Part shown: one piece after another, positions 1 through 27,358 of the stretch
How the letters are laid out: every line of letters begins with the position of its first letter
How positions within the stretch are numbered: position 1 is the stretch's first letter
From: Euglena gracilis
Lineage: Eukaryota; Euglenida; Euglenophyceae; Euglenales
Assembly: GCA_039621445.1 (NCBI GenBank)
Contig: CP154957.1
Location: 8,723,071 to 8,787,070 of the forward strand
DNA: 64,000 nucleotides
Direction of reading: 5' to 3'
Translations under genes and position numbers: made by a program
Notes under the pieces: model-generated
Databases searched by the model: none
Told to the model about the DNA's origin: nothing
What the model saw: only the letters and a program-made list of their open reading frames with translations

Positions 1-170
1 TGTGGGGAAATCAAAAATCCGTGAGACAAGGCATTTGAGGGCTTCACCTTAAGTCTCTGGACATTTTGCTTGATTTTCGGTCCATGTATGAGATATGAGA
101 TAGGCATTTCTCAATGTCAAATACCTTTTTTTGGACTTTAAAAAGGGCCAAAAACTTCTTAAAAGATGGC
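1..170 (+). repeat. Satellite S2 unit (partial)
   Basis: Closely resembles the units at 52,690 and 56,165: GGGGAAATCAAAAAT, then GGGCTTCA...TTA, then CTCTGGACATTTTGCTTGAT. The unit is cut by the window start. Confidence 0.75.
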
Positions 171-524
171 CAGGCGAGGAGTAACTGGAAAATCAAATGG
201 TTAGATAAAGTGTTCGACTGAAAAGACTACAGAAAGAGTCCAGGGAAAAAGAAGAGCAGAATTCATTGATGAATATGCTTCCATTTGCACAATTCGCAAC
301 CTCCATGGGACGCTGCATGACCCCAGCAGGATGCTTGTGACGTGGGAACACAACCAAGGCCTGACCGATGCCCAATGAACGTTTGCCTTTGAAGGAATTT
401 AAAATAGTATTGGATTGCAGAAGCCGTTTGACAAGAAAACTCCCCCTGTTTTCAACCACTCATCGACCATCGACCCAAAGGCCCACCAACACTTTGCTAC
501 CCCCCTCCCCCCCACCAGGCTGAA

Positions 525-815
525 TTCTAATGCGGTGCCGACCCCACCCCCAGAGGGGGTGCCTGCCTGGGCAGGCACTCCAAGGCACCCACATCCGACG
601 CACCTGGGGGGGGGGTAGGGCACATGGCCAAAAGTTCCTGGGTACTCGGCCACTTCCAGTGCCTTTGGCGCCAGAAGCCCAGAAAAGGCCATTTTTGGGC
701 ACTTTTTGGCACGATCTGCAGGCGCGGACCCCCTCCCTGGGGGGGGGGGGAGTGCCTGCCTGCCCAGGCACTCCAGAGCACACCGAGACCACCCTCCCCC
801 GGGGGTGGTCAATGC
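525..815. repeat. Family E palindromic element
   Basis: Two GTGCCTGCC...GGCAGGCAC hairpins flank a core containing TTTGGCGCCAGAAG. Relatives lie at 25.4, 29.2 and 46.2 kb. Confidence 0.6.
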
Positions 816-1598
816 CAGCCACGACCACCAAGATTACTGATGCCATACATAATGGACAACGTACACGGTACGCTATCCCATGGTGGCACACCATTCCTCA
901 AATATCTTGTCCCCCTACCCCTTGTAGCCTTGTCCCCCGTCACTCATAAACTCTTGGTTTGCCCGACAACCAAACCAACCCCACGGGTCCATTGTTTTTG
1001 GGAGGGTCCACAAACACCACTCCTGCGCTTCCCACTCCTGCGCTTTTTCTTCACCTTTTCAGCATTAATTTTCGTCAACAACTGAAGAGCTGCTGTTCGT
1101 TCCTGCAAAAGACGCACTGGAAAATATACAGGATTGTTCCCGGATCTCTTTTGGTAGGCAGAAACTCAAAAAAAAAGCCCTTCCGCCGCGACTCAAGTGG
1201 CAAAGCAAAGCAAAATGGTGTCTAATTACATGAATCTAAAATAAAACAAAAAACTAACATAAACCAACGTAAATAAATGCGGCATCCTGGGTTGATTCTT
1301 TGGGGACAGAACGATGCAATTTCCCAAAGCTGTTTTTGTTGGGGGAAAGACAGAAACAAAACCCTGTTACCATGGCAGGCCCTGCCCAGCAATTGCGGTG
1401 GTCGGTGGGGAGATGCAACAAATGCCAACGACGCAGCACACGCTATCGACTGCACCCACTCCAGATGAGGAACAACAACGTCAGAACCACCACCGCCAGG
1501 AGGAGTGGGGGAACATTGGAGCATTGATGGGAGTTTTAGCGGACCTACTTGTGCGCAAGCATCATTGCATCCAATTAAAATTTAACCCGTTGAACAAC

Positions 1599-1647
1599 TA
1601 TATATATATATATACATATATGTATATATATGTATATATATATATAG
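1599..1647. repeat. TA/TATG microsatellite
   Basis: Alternating TA with ATATGTATAT interruptions. Confidence 0.9.
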
Positions 1648-3404
1648 AAAATGCGCAATATAATTTTTTCTCAGAACATTGCACAATTGCACGTTTGTGC
1701 ATTGTGCAATTGCGCAAATGGACTAACAAAATATCAAACATTTAAATGGGAGGGTATAACGTAGGGCTCACCTGTCCAGAATCGTTCCTGCAACATCCCA
1801 TGTTGATGAGGCACGCCATTTGGCATTCCCCAAACATGCCGGGGTCTGTTTTCATATGTCTTGGGGGACCCAGGCACCCTTACTGTGAAAGCAATGACGG
1901 TCATCCTGGGTCCTTGGGCAAGATTGCACAACAACAAAATTTTTCTGTCGTTGGGTGTCAGGTATTGTGATTTTTAAGAAAACCATTTTCGCAAATGTGC
2001 AAAGGCGCAATTATGAAAATAATCTTTGCAATTTACTGGAGTACGGATTAAATGTGAGATCGGCCGCCTCAGTGGGTCCCCAGCCATGTCTGGATGAATC
2101 TGTGTGGTATGATTTTTCCTGTATTCCTGTGGTGCTGGACCCCTCCCCTAAATATTGCGGGTCTCTTTCGCAAATATTTCACTGGGAAATAACACATTTG
2201 CGCAGTCGCGCAAATGCAAGTGCGCAAATGCACCATTATTTTTTTGATTTTGTAGCTATAACAACGGGAACTTCTGAACCAAGGTGTTCGGAACATATAT
2301 CCACAGGGTCGAAGGAAACATGCCGGTTTATTGCCCAACACCTCCATCCCCGAGTTTTATCTTGGCAAATCTGTCCATTTACAGCCCATGTACTGTGTAA
2401 CCCCCCAAACAGGCTTTTACTTAAAGACTGGGGGGGGGGCTTTTCCACCAGTGAGCTCTGCTGGCAGACCTCCCTCGAGGAGCCAGGGAGGGTCATGTAG
2501 GATTTTCACAAGCCGATTTTGGACTAGCAACAGTCGAACCCCCCTTCCCAGGGAAAAAGCAGAAACCTGTCCCCATAATCCCCCCCCCAAGTAATGACTT
2601 CGACTGCCCAAATGATAAACCAGACCACCTCCGCACAACGGAAAAAGCAAAGAAAACACGAATGAATAAAAAATGCATAAAAACGAATAAATAAATGAAC
2701 ACAGAGATAATAAAAATCACATAATCAGAAACGTTTCAAAATGAAAAAAAAAATGGATGAATTGGGTCAGATTTAAGCTCGCGAAGAGAGCAGGCCCTGT
2801 TTTTTCTTGAAAAAAATGGCCCTGAAATGCAAAGAAAAAGGTGCCCAGGTGGCCTGTTAAAATAATTTTGAGGTCAATTTCTGGCTTTGGAAATTTTGCC
2901 CAACTAAAAAACACCCCAACCACCCCTTGCTCCCGACTTCGTCCAGAATAATAAACCTGGGGAATTCATTTTTGAGGGGTTGACATTTTTTTCTCATGAA
3001 AGACAACTGCAAGCACCAGGGGTTTTCAGGCAGCGGGGTGACAGATGCATCCTATTGCTTGCTATCGGAAGTCCTGGGGCGACCTGCAGTGGATTTGAAA
3101 AGAGGTGCATTTTCGCACGCCACAAACATCGGTAGTGGAAATATTTATGAGTTTGGTCCTATTTAATAATTGTGCAAATGGTCCATTTTTGCAACTGCAC
3201 AAATGATTTTTTTGTGCTGCTGTGTGAACATCGTAAACACTCAATAAAAGTGGGGTGATATGGCTAACCTGCCACAGAGCTCAATTGGTCTTCCTGTATT
3301 GTTAATCCCATCCATCCATCAACCTCAAACGACAGAGCTATTTGCCAGCCTGTTCAAAATTGGAAAATTGGTGCGATGAAACCGTCGGCTCGTTTTATAC
3401 CTGG

Positions 3405-3408
<4 letters not shown>

Positions 3409-3483
<75 letters not shown>

Positions 3484-3518
3484 ACCACACACAACACACA
3501 CACCCCACCGCCAACACA

Positions 3519-3609
<91 letters not shown>

Positions 3610-3643
3610 ACACACACACACACACCTGAATCTCTCTCTCTCC

Positions 3644-3694
<51 letters not shown>

Positions 3695-3788
3695 TATGTA
3701 TATATGTGTATACATATGTGTGTATGTGCACATATGTGTATGTATGTGCATGTGTGCATACATATGTGTGTATATGTGTATATATATG
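3409..3788. repeat. Compound microsatellite (AC)n-(CT)n-(TG)n-(TGTA)n
   Basis: A long AC tract is followed by CT, TG, GTGC and TATG blocks. Confidence 0.97.
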
Positions 3789-4077
3789 ACGGGCAGGGTG
3801 CCCCCAGCAGTTCAAAAACCTGGATCCGAACTCCGGGAAATTAGAAAGTGTGAAAATTCGCACAATGTGCAAAATGGACCAAGTATGGCTTTGGTGCGAG
3901 CCCGACCTCTCCTTCCAGAGGGCATCCCACCCAGCCCTGACCAGAACCACACGTTGGTGCTGCCGTCGCTTCGCAGCGTCACGTGCGGCTGGTCAGGGGC
4001 CTCAGTGGCAGGCAGGGGCACGCCCAAACGAAATGCCCCTGTGGTGACTGAGCCTCTCCCCTGGTCAGTGTTTATGG

Positions 4078-4324
4078 CAGGGGTTTTTTTAAGACCGGGG
4101 GGGGAGGGGGGGGTTGACACCCACCCACCCACCCCCTGGGGTGGCCCCCCCCCCGGGGGAGGGGGGGGTCCCGGGGGGACCCACCCACTTTTGCCCGAAA
4201 ATGCTATACCCACCAGCCCCTACCCCCACCCCCCCGGGGGCGGGGGAGGGGGTCCAAGGGACCCACCCACCCTACCCTCCCTCCCCCCCCGGGGGAGGGG
4301 GTCCATGACTAAAAATACCCCCTG
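4078..4324. mobile_element. hAT-like MITE, copy 1
   Basis: Left end CAGGGGTTTTTTTAAGACC; right end is the inverted ACTAAAAATACCCCCTG. Flanks GTTTATGG (4070-4077) and GTTTATGC (4325-4332) match 7 of 8. No coding capacity. Confidence 0.75.
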
Positions 4325-4630
4325 GTTTATGCACAGAGTGAGAAATTGGGGTGGTCAGCTAATGTGTCGGGGGGGGGGGATCCAGCCAATAGGGCTGGGC
4401 TAAATTGGTTTCTGGGATCCAGCAGAAACAACCCCGATACGCGAGCACGTGTTTTCATTTTTGCCGAAGTTTTGCGAAACCTCCTAAAAGACGTCAAAAG
4501 CGACAGTTAACCATTATTTCCCAGCACTCTTCCCCGATATATGTGGCACTTTAGCATCAGAAATTTTCAGCTGGACGCAATGGGAATGAGGTGGACGTAC
4601 CCAGAGATTCGCTTTTCACTCTTCCCAGGG

Positions 4631-4890
4631 CTGTGCGGGAAGGCCTGGTGGGGGGGGTCGACCCCCCCACCCGGGGCGGGGGGGGGGGGAGTGGGTCGAC
4701 CCCCCCCACCGGCTCAAAGGAAATTCCTTCGGCGTCGAAATAAAATCTAAAAATCGGCGCCCCCTTAAATCCGGGAAGGCCTAGTGGGAGGGTGGTCGGA
4801 CCCTCCCCCCACCCATCTGAATGGCGGTGCGGGGGTCGACCCCCCCCCAACCCACCACCCATAGGGTTGCGGGGATTTCCGAACAGCCCC
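4631..4890. repeat. Family A element (GGTCGACC dyad)
   Basis: Contains GGGAAGGCCTGGTGG, then a G-run, TCGA and a C-run (an SalI-centred dyad). It ends in a CCACCCATAGGG...GGGGATTTCCG motif shared with the copies at 15.8 and 37.8 kb. Confidence 0.55.
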
Positions 4891-5131
4891 CCACCCCGGA
4901 ATGGCCAGGGGCAACTTCTTTCGGGGCCCAAACCCACCTACCCACTTATTTCTTCTTCAAAACATACCCCCACCCCTGGGAGGGTCGACCAACATCAACC
5001 AAAGTTCCTTGAAACGAAAGGAAACCATGCTGGATTAAGCATGGTGCATCGCTCATCTCCGCCGGGGGTCGTAAACAACCCACCCACACTTTCGAAAACC
5101 CCCCCCCACCAAGGGAGGGGGATGGGTCACA

Positions 5132-19714
<14,583 letters not shown>

Positions 19715-20089
19715 CTGCCGAATCCGAGAGACATGACTCGAGCCCGGGACCAAAACGTAAATAAAAAAAATAATCCCGTTGTAGTACATTTAGTGCAGAA
19801 TCCATCAGAAAGAGGCTCAAAAATGGCCATGTTTTGGGTCGACTTTGGGAAAAAGATATCCTTGAACTTTCGCTCATCCCAAAAAAAAAAAACAAAATAA
19901 ATAATTTTGCTGTCCTTTTAATAAATAATTATGTTGTCCTTTAATTTTCCACCCATTCGAACCCTGGGCTGGCTGCTGGCTGCCCTTGGGCCAAGGGGCG
20001 GTCCTTAAGGGGCGGTGCTTAGCAAAAAAAATTCCGTCCCATGTGAACCCCCCCCAGACCCCACACCTCACCGGAGTCCAAATCCCAAC

Positions 20090-20343
20090 CAGGGATTTTT
20101 TAAAGACCGGGGGGGGGGGAGGAGGCCCTGGGCCGGGGGTCCTGGGGGACCCACTAAATTTTCCCCGAAAATGGCCAAAATCGCGAAAAATGCTAAAAAT
20201 AGCACCCTTTTCAAACATTTTTGGCGCTGAAGGCGCCAAAAAATATATCCCCCCTCGGGGGCCCCCCCCGGGGGGGGGGGGGGCTCGGCCAGACCGGACC
20301 CACCCACCCTACCCCCGGGGTCCAAGACTAAAAAAAACCCCTG
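20090..20343. mobile_element. hAT-like MITE, copy 2 (perfect target duplication)
   Basis: Starts CAGGGATTTTTTAAAGACC; its other end is the inverted GACTAAAAAAAACCCCTG. Flanks ATCCCAAC (20082-20089 and 20344-20351) are identical. The interior has GGCGCTGAAGGCGCC. Confidence 0.85.
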
Positions 20344-21166
20344 ATCCCAACCTCAACCCCTACTCCTTCGCCCTAGCCTCCATCCAACTTGAAATGCCAC
20401 TATTTCACATCACTGCCCAACCCTGCCCGCCAAAGTGGAGCATGCACTAACCCCACAGCAAGGTTCCCCACAATACCCCACACTTCACCCTACAATGCAA
20501 TCCCGCAATCACGGTGGGAGGGCAGGAGAGTCACTTTCAGCTTTCCAAAAACCACTGATTACGTTTTTTCCCCCTGAAAAGCCAGACACCCCCCCCCCCC
20601 AGAGGTGTAGGTCGCCTTTGTTAAAGAAACCTACATTTGAGAAAACCCAAGACAACATAGAAGGTTCATTTTCTTTTCTAAAACTCCGCACTGAGTCATT
20701 TTTTTTGGAAAATCGGACCCACTATGCCCACAAAACAAAACAGAAAAGAACAAGATAAATAAGACATTCCAAAAAAATAAACAACAATCCAACTCCTCCC
20801 GCCCAGGTATGATACAAATTGAGCCAATGTGCCCGTTCTGAGTTTTTTATTATTATTTAATAATAAATAATTCGTTCTCTTTCCACCCCTTCCCCCCAGA
20901 GTATAACTTGGGTGAAACCCCTGTCAAAATTCAGTCCCCTAACCCTGAGTGAAGTAAGGAAGGGGTGGGGGGGGGGCTGACTGCATTTTGGGAATGGACT
21001 TTTTCGGGGAATCCATAGAGGATAACAACACAAAAATCTCGCTCAACATTGCAGGGAGGGAGTCGGAGGGGATACGATCGTGATGGCGCTGAACGATTGA
21101 GCAAACTCAAACTTGGGGGTCAGGACCATTCTAACAAGGTGGGCTGTTTGCGTTTCGAGGGGACAC

Positions 21167-21219
21167 CTGCGAAAAACGCTGCTCTCCACCCGCTCCAGCA
21201 GCCCTTCCCGGCCATCCAT
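21167..21219 (-). CDS. Possible first coding exon of gene 1
   Basis: A start in good context (CAAATGG) gives MDGREGLLERVESSVFR with a classic CGCAG|gtgtcc donor. Only the shorter donor (CGG|gtggag, end 21190) gives phase 0 to match the exon at 19714. An acceptor CTGTTCAG at about 21257 would instead extend it upstream. It may belong to another gene. Confidence 0.3.
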
Positions 21220-21582
21220 TTGTGCAAGGAAGCACGCTTGGGTCGGGCGCCGCCACCTGAACAGGTTTATGCGGTTGTGTACGCATGTGTGCGCACGGGC
21301 GTGCATGGGTGCGCGAACGCCCGTGCGCTGCGTGCGTGCTACATATGTGCTGCATGTGTGCGTATGTCAGCGATATATGTGTGCGCGTTTGTGTTGGTTT
21401 GCATCTGACCCCCATGCCCAACTCACCAAGGTCAGATCAAACTACCTCCCCCCCCCAAGCCCAATGAACACTAAGGTGACAATCTAGATGGTCCGAACGG
21501 GGGGCATTCATTGGGCATGGGTGTTCACTAATCCTGTCACCTTCTCAGTGTAGCCTTGAAACGTGCATAAACAGTGCACGCC

Positions 21583-22060
21583 AGGGCAGAACGGGAAGGC
21601 CTGGTGGGGGGGGGGTCGACCCCCCCCCCCCACCCACCACAGCATTTTCACCGATTTTGGGAAAACGGGGATGTTGGCCAGAAAAAAAAATTCTTTCTTT
21701 GGCAGAATCAAATATTACTGACATTCTTTCTCTTTGAAATTTTTTGGACTTTCAATGGCATTTTTTGCTTCAAAAAACTCTCAAAATCAAAATTTTGAGA
21801 AAACGTTGAATATTTGGAAGGTGTGAAAAAATTGGGGTTTGGGTGGTTTTTGGGGGGCCCCCCTATATGGGTCCCAAAATGGGTCAAAAAAAAAAAACCA
21901 CCCGGCGCCTTCGGCGCCGGAATTTTTTTTTCGGGTCCAAAAATTGGTGCTCCCGAAAATGCGGGAAGAAGTGGTGGGGGGGGTCGACCCCCCCCCAACC
22001 CACCATGCAGGGGGTGGGGGGGGTGGTATTTGTGGGTGACCCCCCCTACAATACGGAAGC
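21583..22060. repeat. Family A end plus family M element
   Basis: Starts CAGGGCAGAACGGGAAGGCC with a TCGA dyad. From 21,700 it matches 58,674-59,000 almost base for base (TTTTGGACTTTCAATGGC, GGAAGGTGTGAAAAAAT, GGCGCCTTCGGCGCC, AAAAATTGGTGCTCCCG). Confidence 0.8.
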
Positions 22061-22417
22061 CTGACTGGAATCAGTACCGTGACCTGAATCAGAATCACTG
22101 GCATCCTCACAACAGCAACAAAGGAATATTTCCTTGCCGACGCAAAAAAAGTATATGGTGACAATCTAGACGGTCCGAACACCCCCTGTTCATTGGGCAA
22201 GGGTGTTCATTGGGCTTGGGGGGGGGGAGGTACCTCCCAAACCAGCCCATACCTCCCCCAGTGCAGTTGCCATATGACAAGTCAACAACACAGCAGCAGG
22301 TCACTACCGACCACTGACGCGGTGATCCCGTGCTGGGGGTTCACCCAAGACACCTCCCCGAAGGGTCATTTGTATTTGTTACATCTGGCACTTCGCGATC
22401 TTGGGGGCTGCAGGGTA

Positions 22418-22428
22418 CACACACACAC

Positions 22429-22522
<94 letters not shown>

Positions 22523-22530
22523 ACGCACAT
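22418..22530. repeat. (AC)n microsatellite
   Basis: AC with a few GCAC units. Confidence 0.97.
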
Positions 22531-22561
22531 AAAGACACATACATATTTATATATTTGCAGT

Positions 22562-23018
22562 TTTACCCCCCCCCCCCCCCCCCCTTGTCCACCGACCGGG
22601 TTCCTGCAACCCCCGACCAGAGGGGGTGGTCATACCCCCCCCCCCCCAACCTGCAGCCCCCGACCGGGGGGTGGTCGTACCACTAGGGGCCAAATAAAAC
22701 CAAAAGCCAAAAAAAAGTGCAATTTCATAACGGTGGAGGTTGCCACCGGCGCCTCTCAGTATGGAGGTCAGAACAGGTGGTATCCCATGGTACAATACAC
22801 ATGACGAAGTGGAACAAAATGGAAATGGACAACTCATTCTGCAGACACCGTGTAAAACCCTCGCTTCCTATCCCAAAGCAACACACGAGAGATAAATTTT
22901 TTTTGTGGTTATCTGCAACCCCCGACCGGGGGGGTCGTACACCCCCCCAACCTGCAACCCCCGACCGGGGGGGGGTGGTCGGTATATAGGGGTGGTCGGT
23001 GGACAAGGGGGGGGGGGC
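22562..23018. repeat. Element N with inverted ends
   Basis: A C-run then TTGTCCACCGACC at the left is mirrored by GGTCGGTGGACAA then a G-run at the right. CAACCCCCGACCGGGGG repeats lie near both ends. The inner 220 bases look unique. Confidence 0.6.
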
Positions 23019-24019
23019 GGGTAATAACGATGACAACGACAGCAACAAACAAAAAACAACAACAACAGCAGCAGCAGCAGCAGTAAGAACATAATAATAA
23101 TTTAATAACAATTATTTTAGACATTTAAATACATGGAACATTTCCATGCATTTTTGGCCCAGTTCTAATAACAAAAAAAACTAAAAAGATCTGATGGAGT
23201 GACAAAGTGGGCGGCAGAGAGGGATACGGCAAACTGGGGGTGACAACTTGGGCAGCACAAGGGAGGGGGGCCTGGGGGACAGGAAAGGGGCAAATCTCGT
23301 AAATCCAGAAATATACCCCAAACCTTTCAATGATCAGAAATCACAAAGCAGCTCGTGTTACAGGCTCGCCGCTGCTTCTATGAAATTACTTCTGCATGGT
23401 TCCTTTAGACAACGTGAGGGGTTGTGTTAAATTTAGATTTTGCACTGGTGAGCAGGGGATTGCTTCAATTGTGTGTTGGGTTGGTTGGTGTTGGTTGGAA
23501 AAGAAACGTTCGCTGGGCTGCGGAACATTGACTCTGGCGTGCATCTGGGGGAAGGGGGGTTGGTTGGTCCCAAAACCAGTCAGTCGCTGTTTCTTTGAAA
23601 AATCAGACAGTCCCCCCCCCAGGGCTGGCCATTCTGGGACCCAAGGGAGAGGTGGTCGCAAACGTGAAAAAAATGCCCCGGTCCCTTCGACGCCGGGCCA
23701 CTTTGGCGGTTTTTTTGTCGCCCCCCCCCCCCCCGCGGGGAGGATGGGGGTAAGTCAGTCACTCTGAAAAACCATATGGTGGCCGGCAATCTTTTGGGGC
23801 TGATTTTGGGGAGTTTTTCAGAATACCAGTGGCAGATTACAGGAGAAAGAGGCGCGAATGGGCAGTTCTGGCCTACCAGAGACCATGACTGGCTCTGGCA
23901 GTTCTCACCTACGAGAGACCATGGTGGCTGGCAACTTTGGGAGCTGATCTTGGGGAATTTGGGGTGGGTGGGTGGGTGGGTGGGATGGAGGATGCCGGCA
24001 GGGCAGGCTCAGGGCAGGT

Positions 24020-24106
24020 TCAGGCAGGGCAGGGCAGGCTCTGTTGGAGGAGGGCGCGTAAGGTCCAGGTGGCGACCGCCAAAAGGTTTTCCACGCAGGG
24101 CGGCGG
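24020..24106 (-). other. Possible terminal exon of an unknown gene
   Basis: The acceptor CGGTCAG is followed by CVENLLAVATWTLRALLQQ and a stop. No upstream partner exon was found, and all three minus frames are open here. Confidence 0.2.
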
Positions 24107-24529
24107 CTGACCGACAGTTAACAAATACCTTTGCTCGTGTTTCACTCTCATACACGAGGGCACCGGCCCAACTGCCAAGTCCACTTGCCCAGCACCACAC
24201 AGCATGCAGGTGCGCGCGCCACGCAAAAAAATACAGATAAGTCAGGAAAACTGTGTGCCACACCTGCGTTTGTGGCAAAGAGCATGCGGAGGGTTCGACT
24301 TGGCAGAAATGGCAGAGGGTCAGGCAGAGGGCCAGAAACGGGGTCAGAGGGGGGGGGGTTGTGGGTAACAGTGGCGGCCGTCCGTGCTGGCCTTGAAGCA
24401 GAAGCAGGCAAGCCAAGGGAGCAAATAAAATGCGGGTTGGAGAAGGGCAGGTGGCGTGGCGCTGTGGGGCCTCCGCTGCAGATCCCAGATCCCCCAACCC
24501 ACAAACAAACACCCACCCACCAACCCACA

Positions 24530-24797
<268 letters not shown>

Positions 24798-24839
24798 ACA
24801 GACACACAATTGAAGGAAGGCTGGGTGGCCAACCTCAGG

Positions 24840-27355
24840 TGTTCAAGTTTGCACGTTGAGAAACGCTGCAGGCCGGGCAGCAAATAAGCCAGAAACCTTG
24901 AAAATGGGAGGCGAAGATTGGAAGCAAAGGGGGAGCTTTCGCACCGCGTGCACCGAGTGGCACCGCGTGACAAGAATTAGGTACAACTGAATGAGAGAAA
25001 AACACCCGCAAAGGCGCCCATCGATTACAAAATTGCAATAAAAAGGCATTTTGAGTGAATTTGGTCTTGAGGTGTTTTTGGCCCAAATCACCTGGCTTTG
25101 CCACCAGATCTTATCAAATCTGTGAAATCACCGAATCTGTGGCCACAAAATGGCCAACCTTTTCCTCTCATTTCCCGAAAAGGAAACTCACGGAGGACCA
25201 CGGAAATGGGCGGAAGGTCATTTCCACGGAGATCATAGAAATTCATGGAAATTCAGTGAGGGTTCAGAAAAAGTTTTTGTGCCTTTTTTGCACGTCCTCT
25301 TGCTTGTTTTTCACTATTTTTGTTCGATGATGTGTGCACATGCTTTATTCTTTCCGAACCAGGCTTGTGCTTAGTCGAGTGCCCACCCCACGGGGGGGGT
25401 GCAAGGGGCAGGCACCCCATAGCACCCAATCCGACCCCCCCGGGCGGGGTAGGGTTTTGGGGGGTGCCTGCCCCTAGCAGGAACCCGCCTCCTACCCGGA
25501 AAAGGCCGTTTTGAATGAAAAATTTTGGGTCCCCCCGGACCCCTGGCAGGCACACCCGGGGGGGGGGGTGCCTGCTAGGGGAATCCGAACAGAAAATGCC
25601 TTCCAAATCAGGACCCTCAGGTGTGTGGATTTTCTGATTTTTTTCCCCCTCAAAGATTGGTCTGTTATCTTCCATCCAGGCTCCATCTGCAAGGGTCAAT
25701 GGCTTTATGGGTTCCCTGGGAGGTTTCTGGCAACACGATTTTGGGGCAACCAAGAAATTTTTAAGGACTAAAATGTTGTTGTTTTTTTTTGCATTTTTCC
25801 CTCCGTTTTGAACAATTTCCATTTTCATCAACAGATTTGGATAAGAATTGATGAGTCAACTGATTACTCTGAGCACACTGATTTTGGGTGCTTCTGGCTA
25901 TTTCTGCACATTTGTGGCTATTTTAGGCCACTTCTGTTTGCTTTTTTCCACTCTTGCACCTGTTTGGCCACTTTTGGCCGAAACCCAAATTTAGAGGGAC
26001 CAAATAAGGAGGACGGGAGGCCAAGAGCCCCAGGGGGACGAGCGCCCGGGGGGGATTCCTAAGGGGGTGAGCACCTCTGCAGCTGGAGGATGCATCCATT
26101 TTGGCTCTCTGCTGAAATAATTCACAATGAACAGTCATGGCGGGGGTAAAGGGCAAAGCAAATGTGCAAGTCTCAGGCAATACGCCGCCTCTTTCCAGTT
26201 TCGAAAGGTGCGTTGTGGAAACAGACAGCGGAAAAGCCATGCGAGGGGCACTGGAACAAGGGTTCAATTGGCGACCCCACGGGGGGGGGGGGGTCCAGCT
26301 CAGAGGCTGGGAAATTTGGGCTGGATGGAAAACAGGCTCCACCCTCCATTCCTTCAGCTGGAACTTCAACTGGCCCGGGTCAAAGATCGAAACTGCAAAA
26401 ATGCTCTCAAAAATTACCAATTATGCGAAAGCTTTTCGACAAAAGACTGAAAGAAAGAAAGAAGTACAGATTTGACCTGTCGGGGAGGAGAAGTCTGCTC
26501 CAAACATCGGCGCCGCTGGGAAGGGTGGTCCCCCACATAGGGTTTTGGGGGTTCCGGTATATCCCTGGGGGGAGTCCGAAGCTGGAAAAAGGCTACTGGC
26601 TGTCTGGACCCCGTCCCGATGCGATCCACTTCGGCTTAGGTAATGCCCTGCACTGTGCAGATACTCCCTTGATGATGGGAGCAAAGAAATAAAAATATTA
26701 TTATCAAATATTAAATAAATTAAATATCAAATATCAAATATTATTAAATATTATTAGCAAAAAAATAAAAAAAATGACTTCACAATGTCTGCCCATAATT
26801 TTGATTTCACTCCGACACAAAAAAAAAGCAAAACACACTGCACCTCAAAAGAAGAGGCAAGGGGAGAGATTTGCATGGAAAACTGGTCCGATACGTTTCC
26901 CCACACTTAAGGCCCCGCGTGACGCACAGAAAGGTGGGCCGATGCAATGCAAGCCCAGTGCCTGGCGTTGGCCGCAAGTGTGCGAGATAGAGAAGGTTGG
27001 ACGAGGGTCCGTGGTCGGTAGGGAAGAGGGAGGAATTTCGGCAGCAAACCGCTGGAGCAGCAGGTGTGACCCATCGAAGGATGGTGGGAGGGGAGGAGGG
27101 AGGGGCGGAGCAGAGGTCAGAGCCGGCAAGGCAAGAGGAAGCGAGGCGGTCTCCGACCGGGCTCTGTCCAGGGGGGGGGACACACACATGGACCTCGAAA
27201 ATCGCGACGGGGAAAAAAACAACACAACGCAAAAAAGCGCAAAAAAACCGGCAAACATCAAAAAAAACTTGCCAAGGTCAAAAAACACAAAAAAAAACCG
27301 CAAAAAACACGCCTTTTTGTTCCCGCCCTGCTCCATCCACCCTTCCAGGGGGCAG
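24840..27355. other. Region between genes 1 and 2, no exon accepted
   Basis: Contains a family E element (25,385-25,600), a GGCTGGAAAAA-type repeat near 26,580 and an AT-rich patch at 26,690-26,770. GC-rich open stretches at 26.9-27.2 kb lack good splice borders. Confidence 0.4.
25385..25600. repeat. Family E element
   Basis: CAGGCACCCC, GTGCCTGCCCCTAGCAGG and CAGGCACACCC...GGGTGCCTGC hairpins with G/C-runs. Confidence 0.5.
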
Positions 27356-27358
27356 TAA

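Larger units (their letters stand above)
171..5131. other. Region downstream of gene 1, no exons recognised
   Basis: Holds A-rich unique sequence, element families E and A, a hAT-like MITE and a compound microsatellite. No peptide with splice sites was found on either strand. Confidence 0.5.

Noticed and set aside
3354-3950. Long open frames of TH, CV, HA, RA or TD dipeptides at 3.4, 12.0, 19.2, 24.5, 34.3, 38.4 and 43.9 kb
   Set aside because: Microsatellites without stop codons read open in several frames; no splice sites or composition supports coding.
26845-27336. GC-rich minus-strand frame at 26.9-27.2 kb
   Set aside because: Open in several frames with low-complexity content and no convincing acceptor/donor pair.
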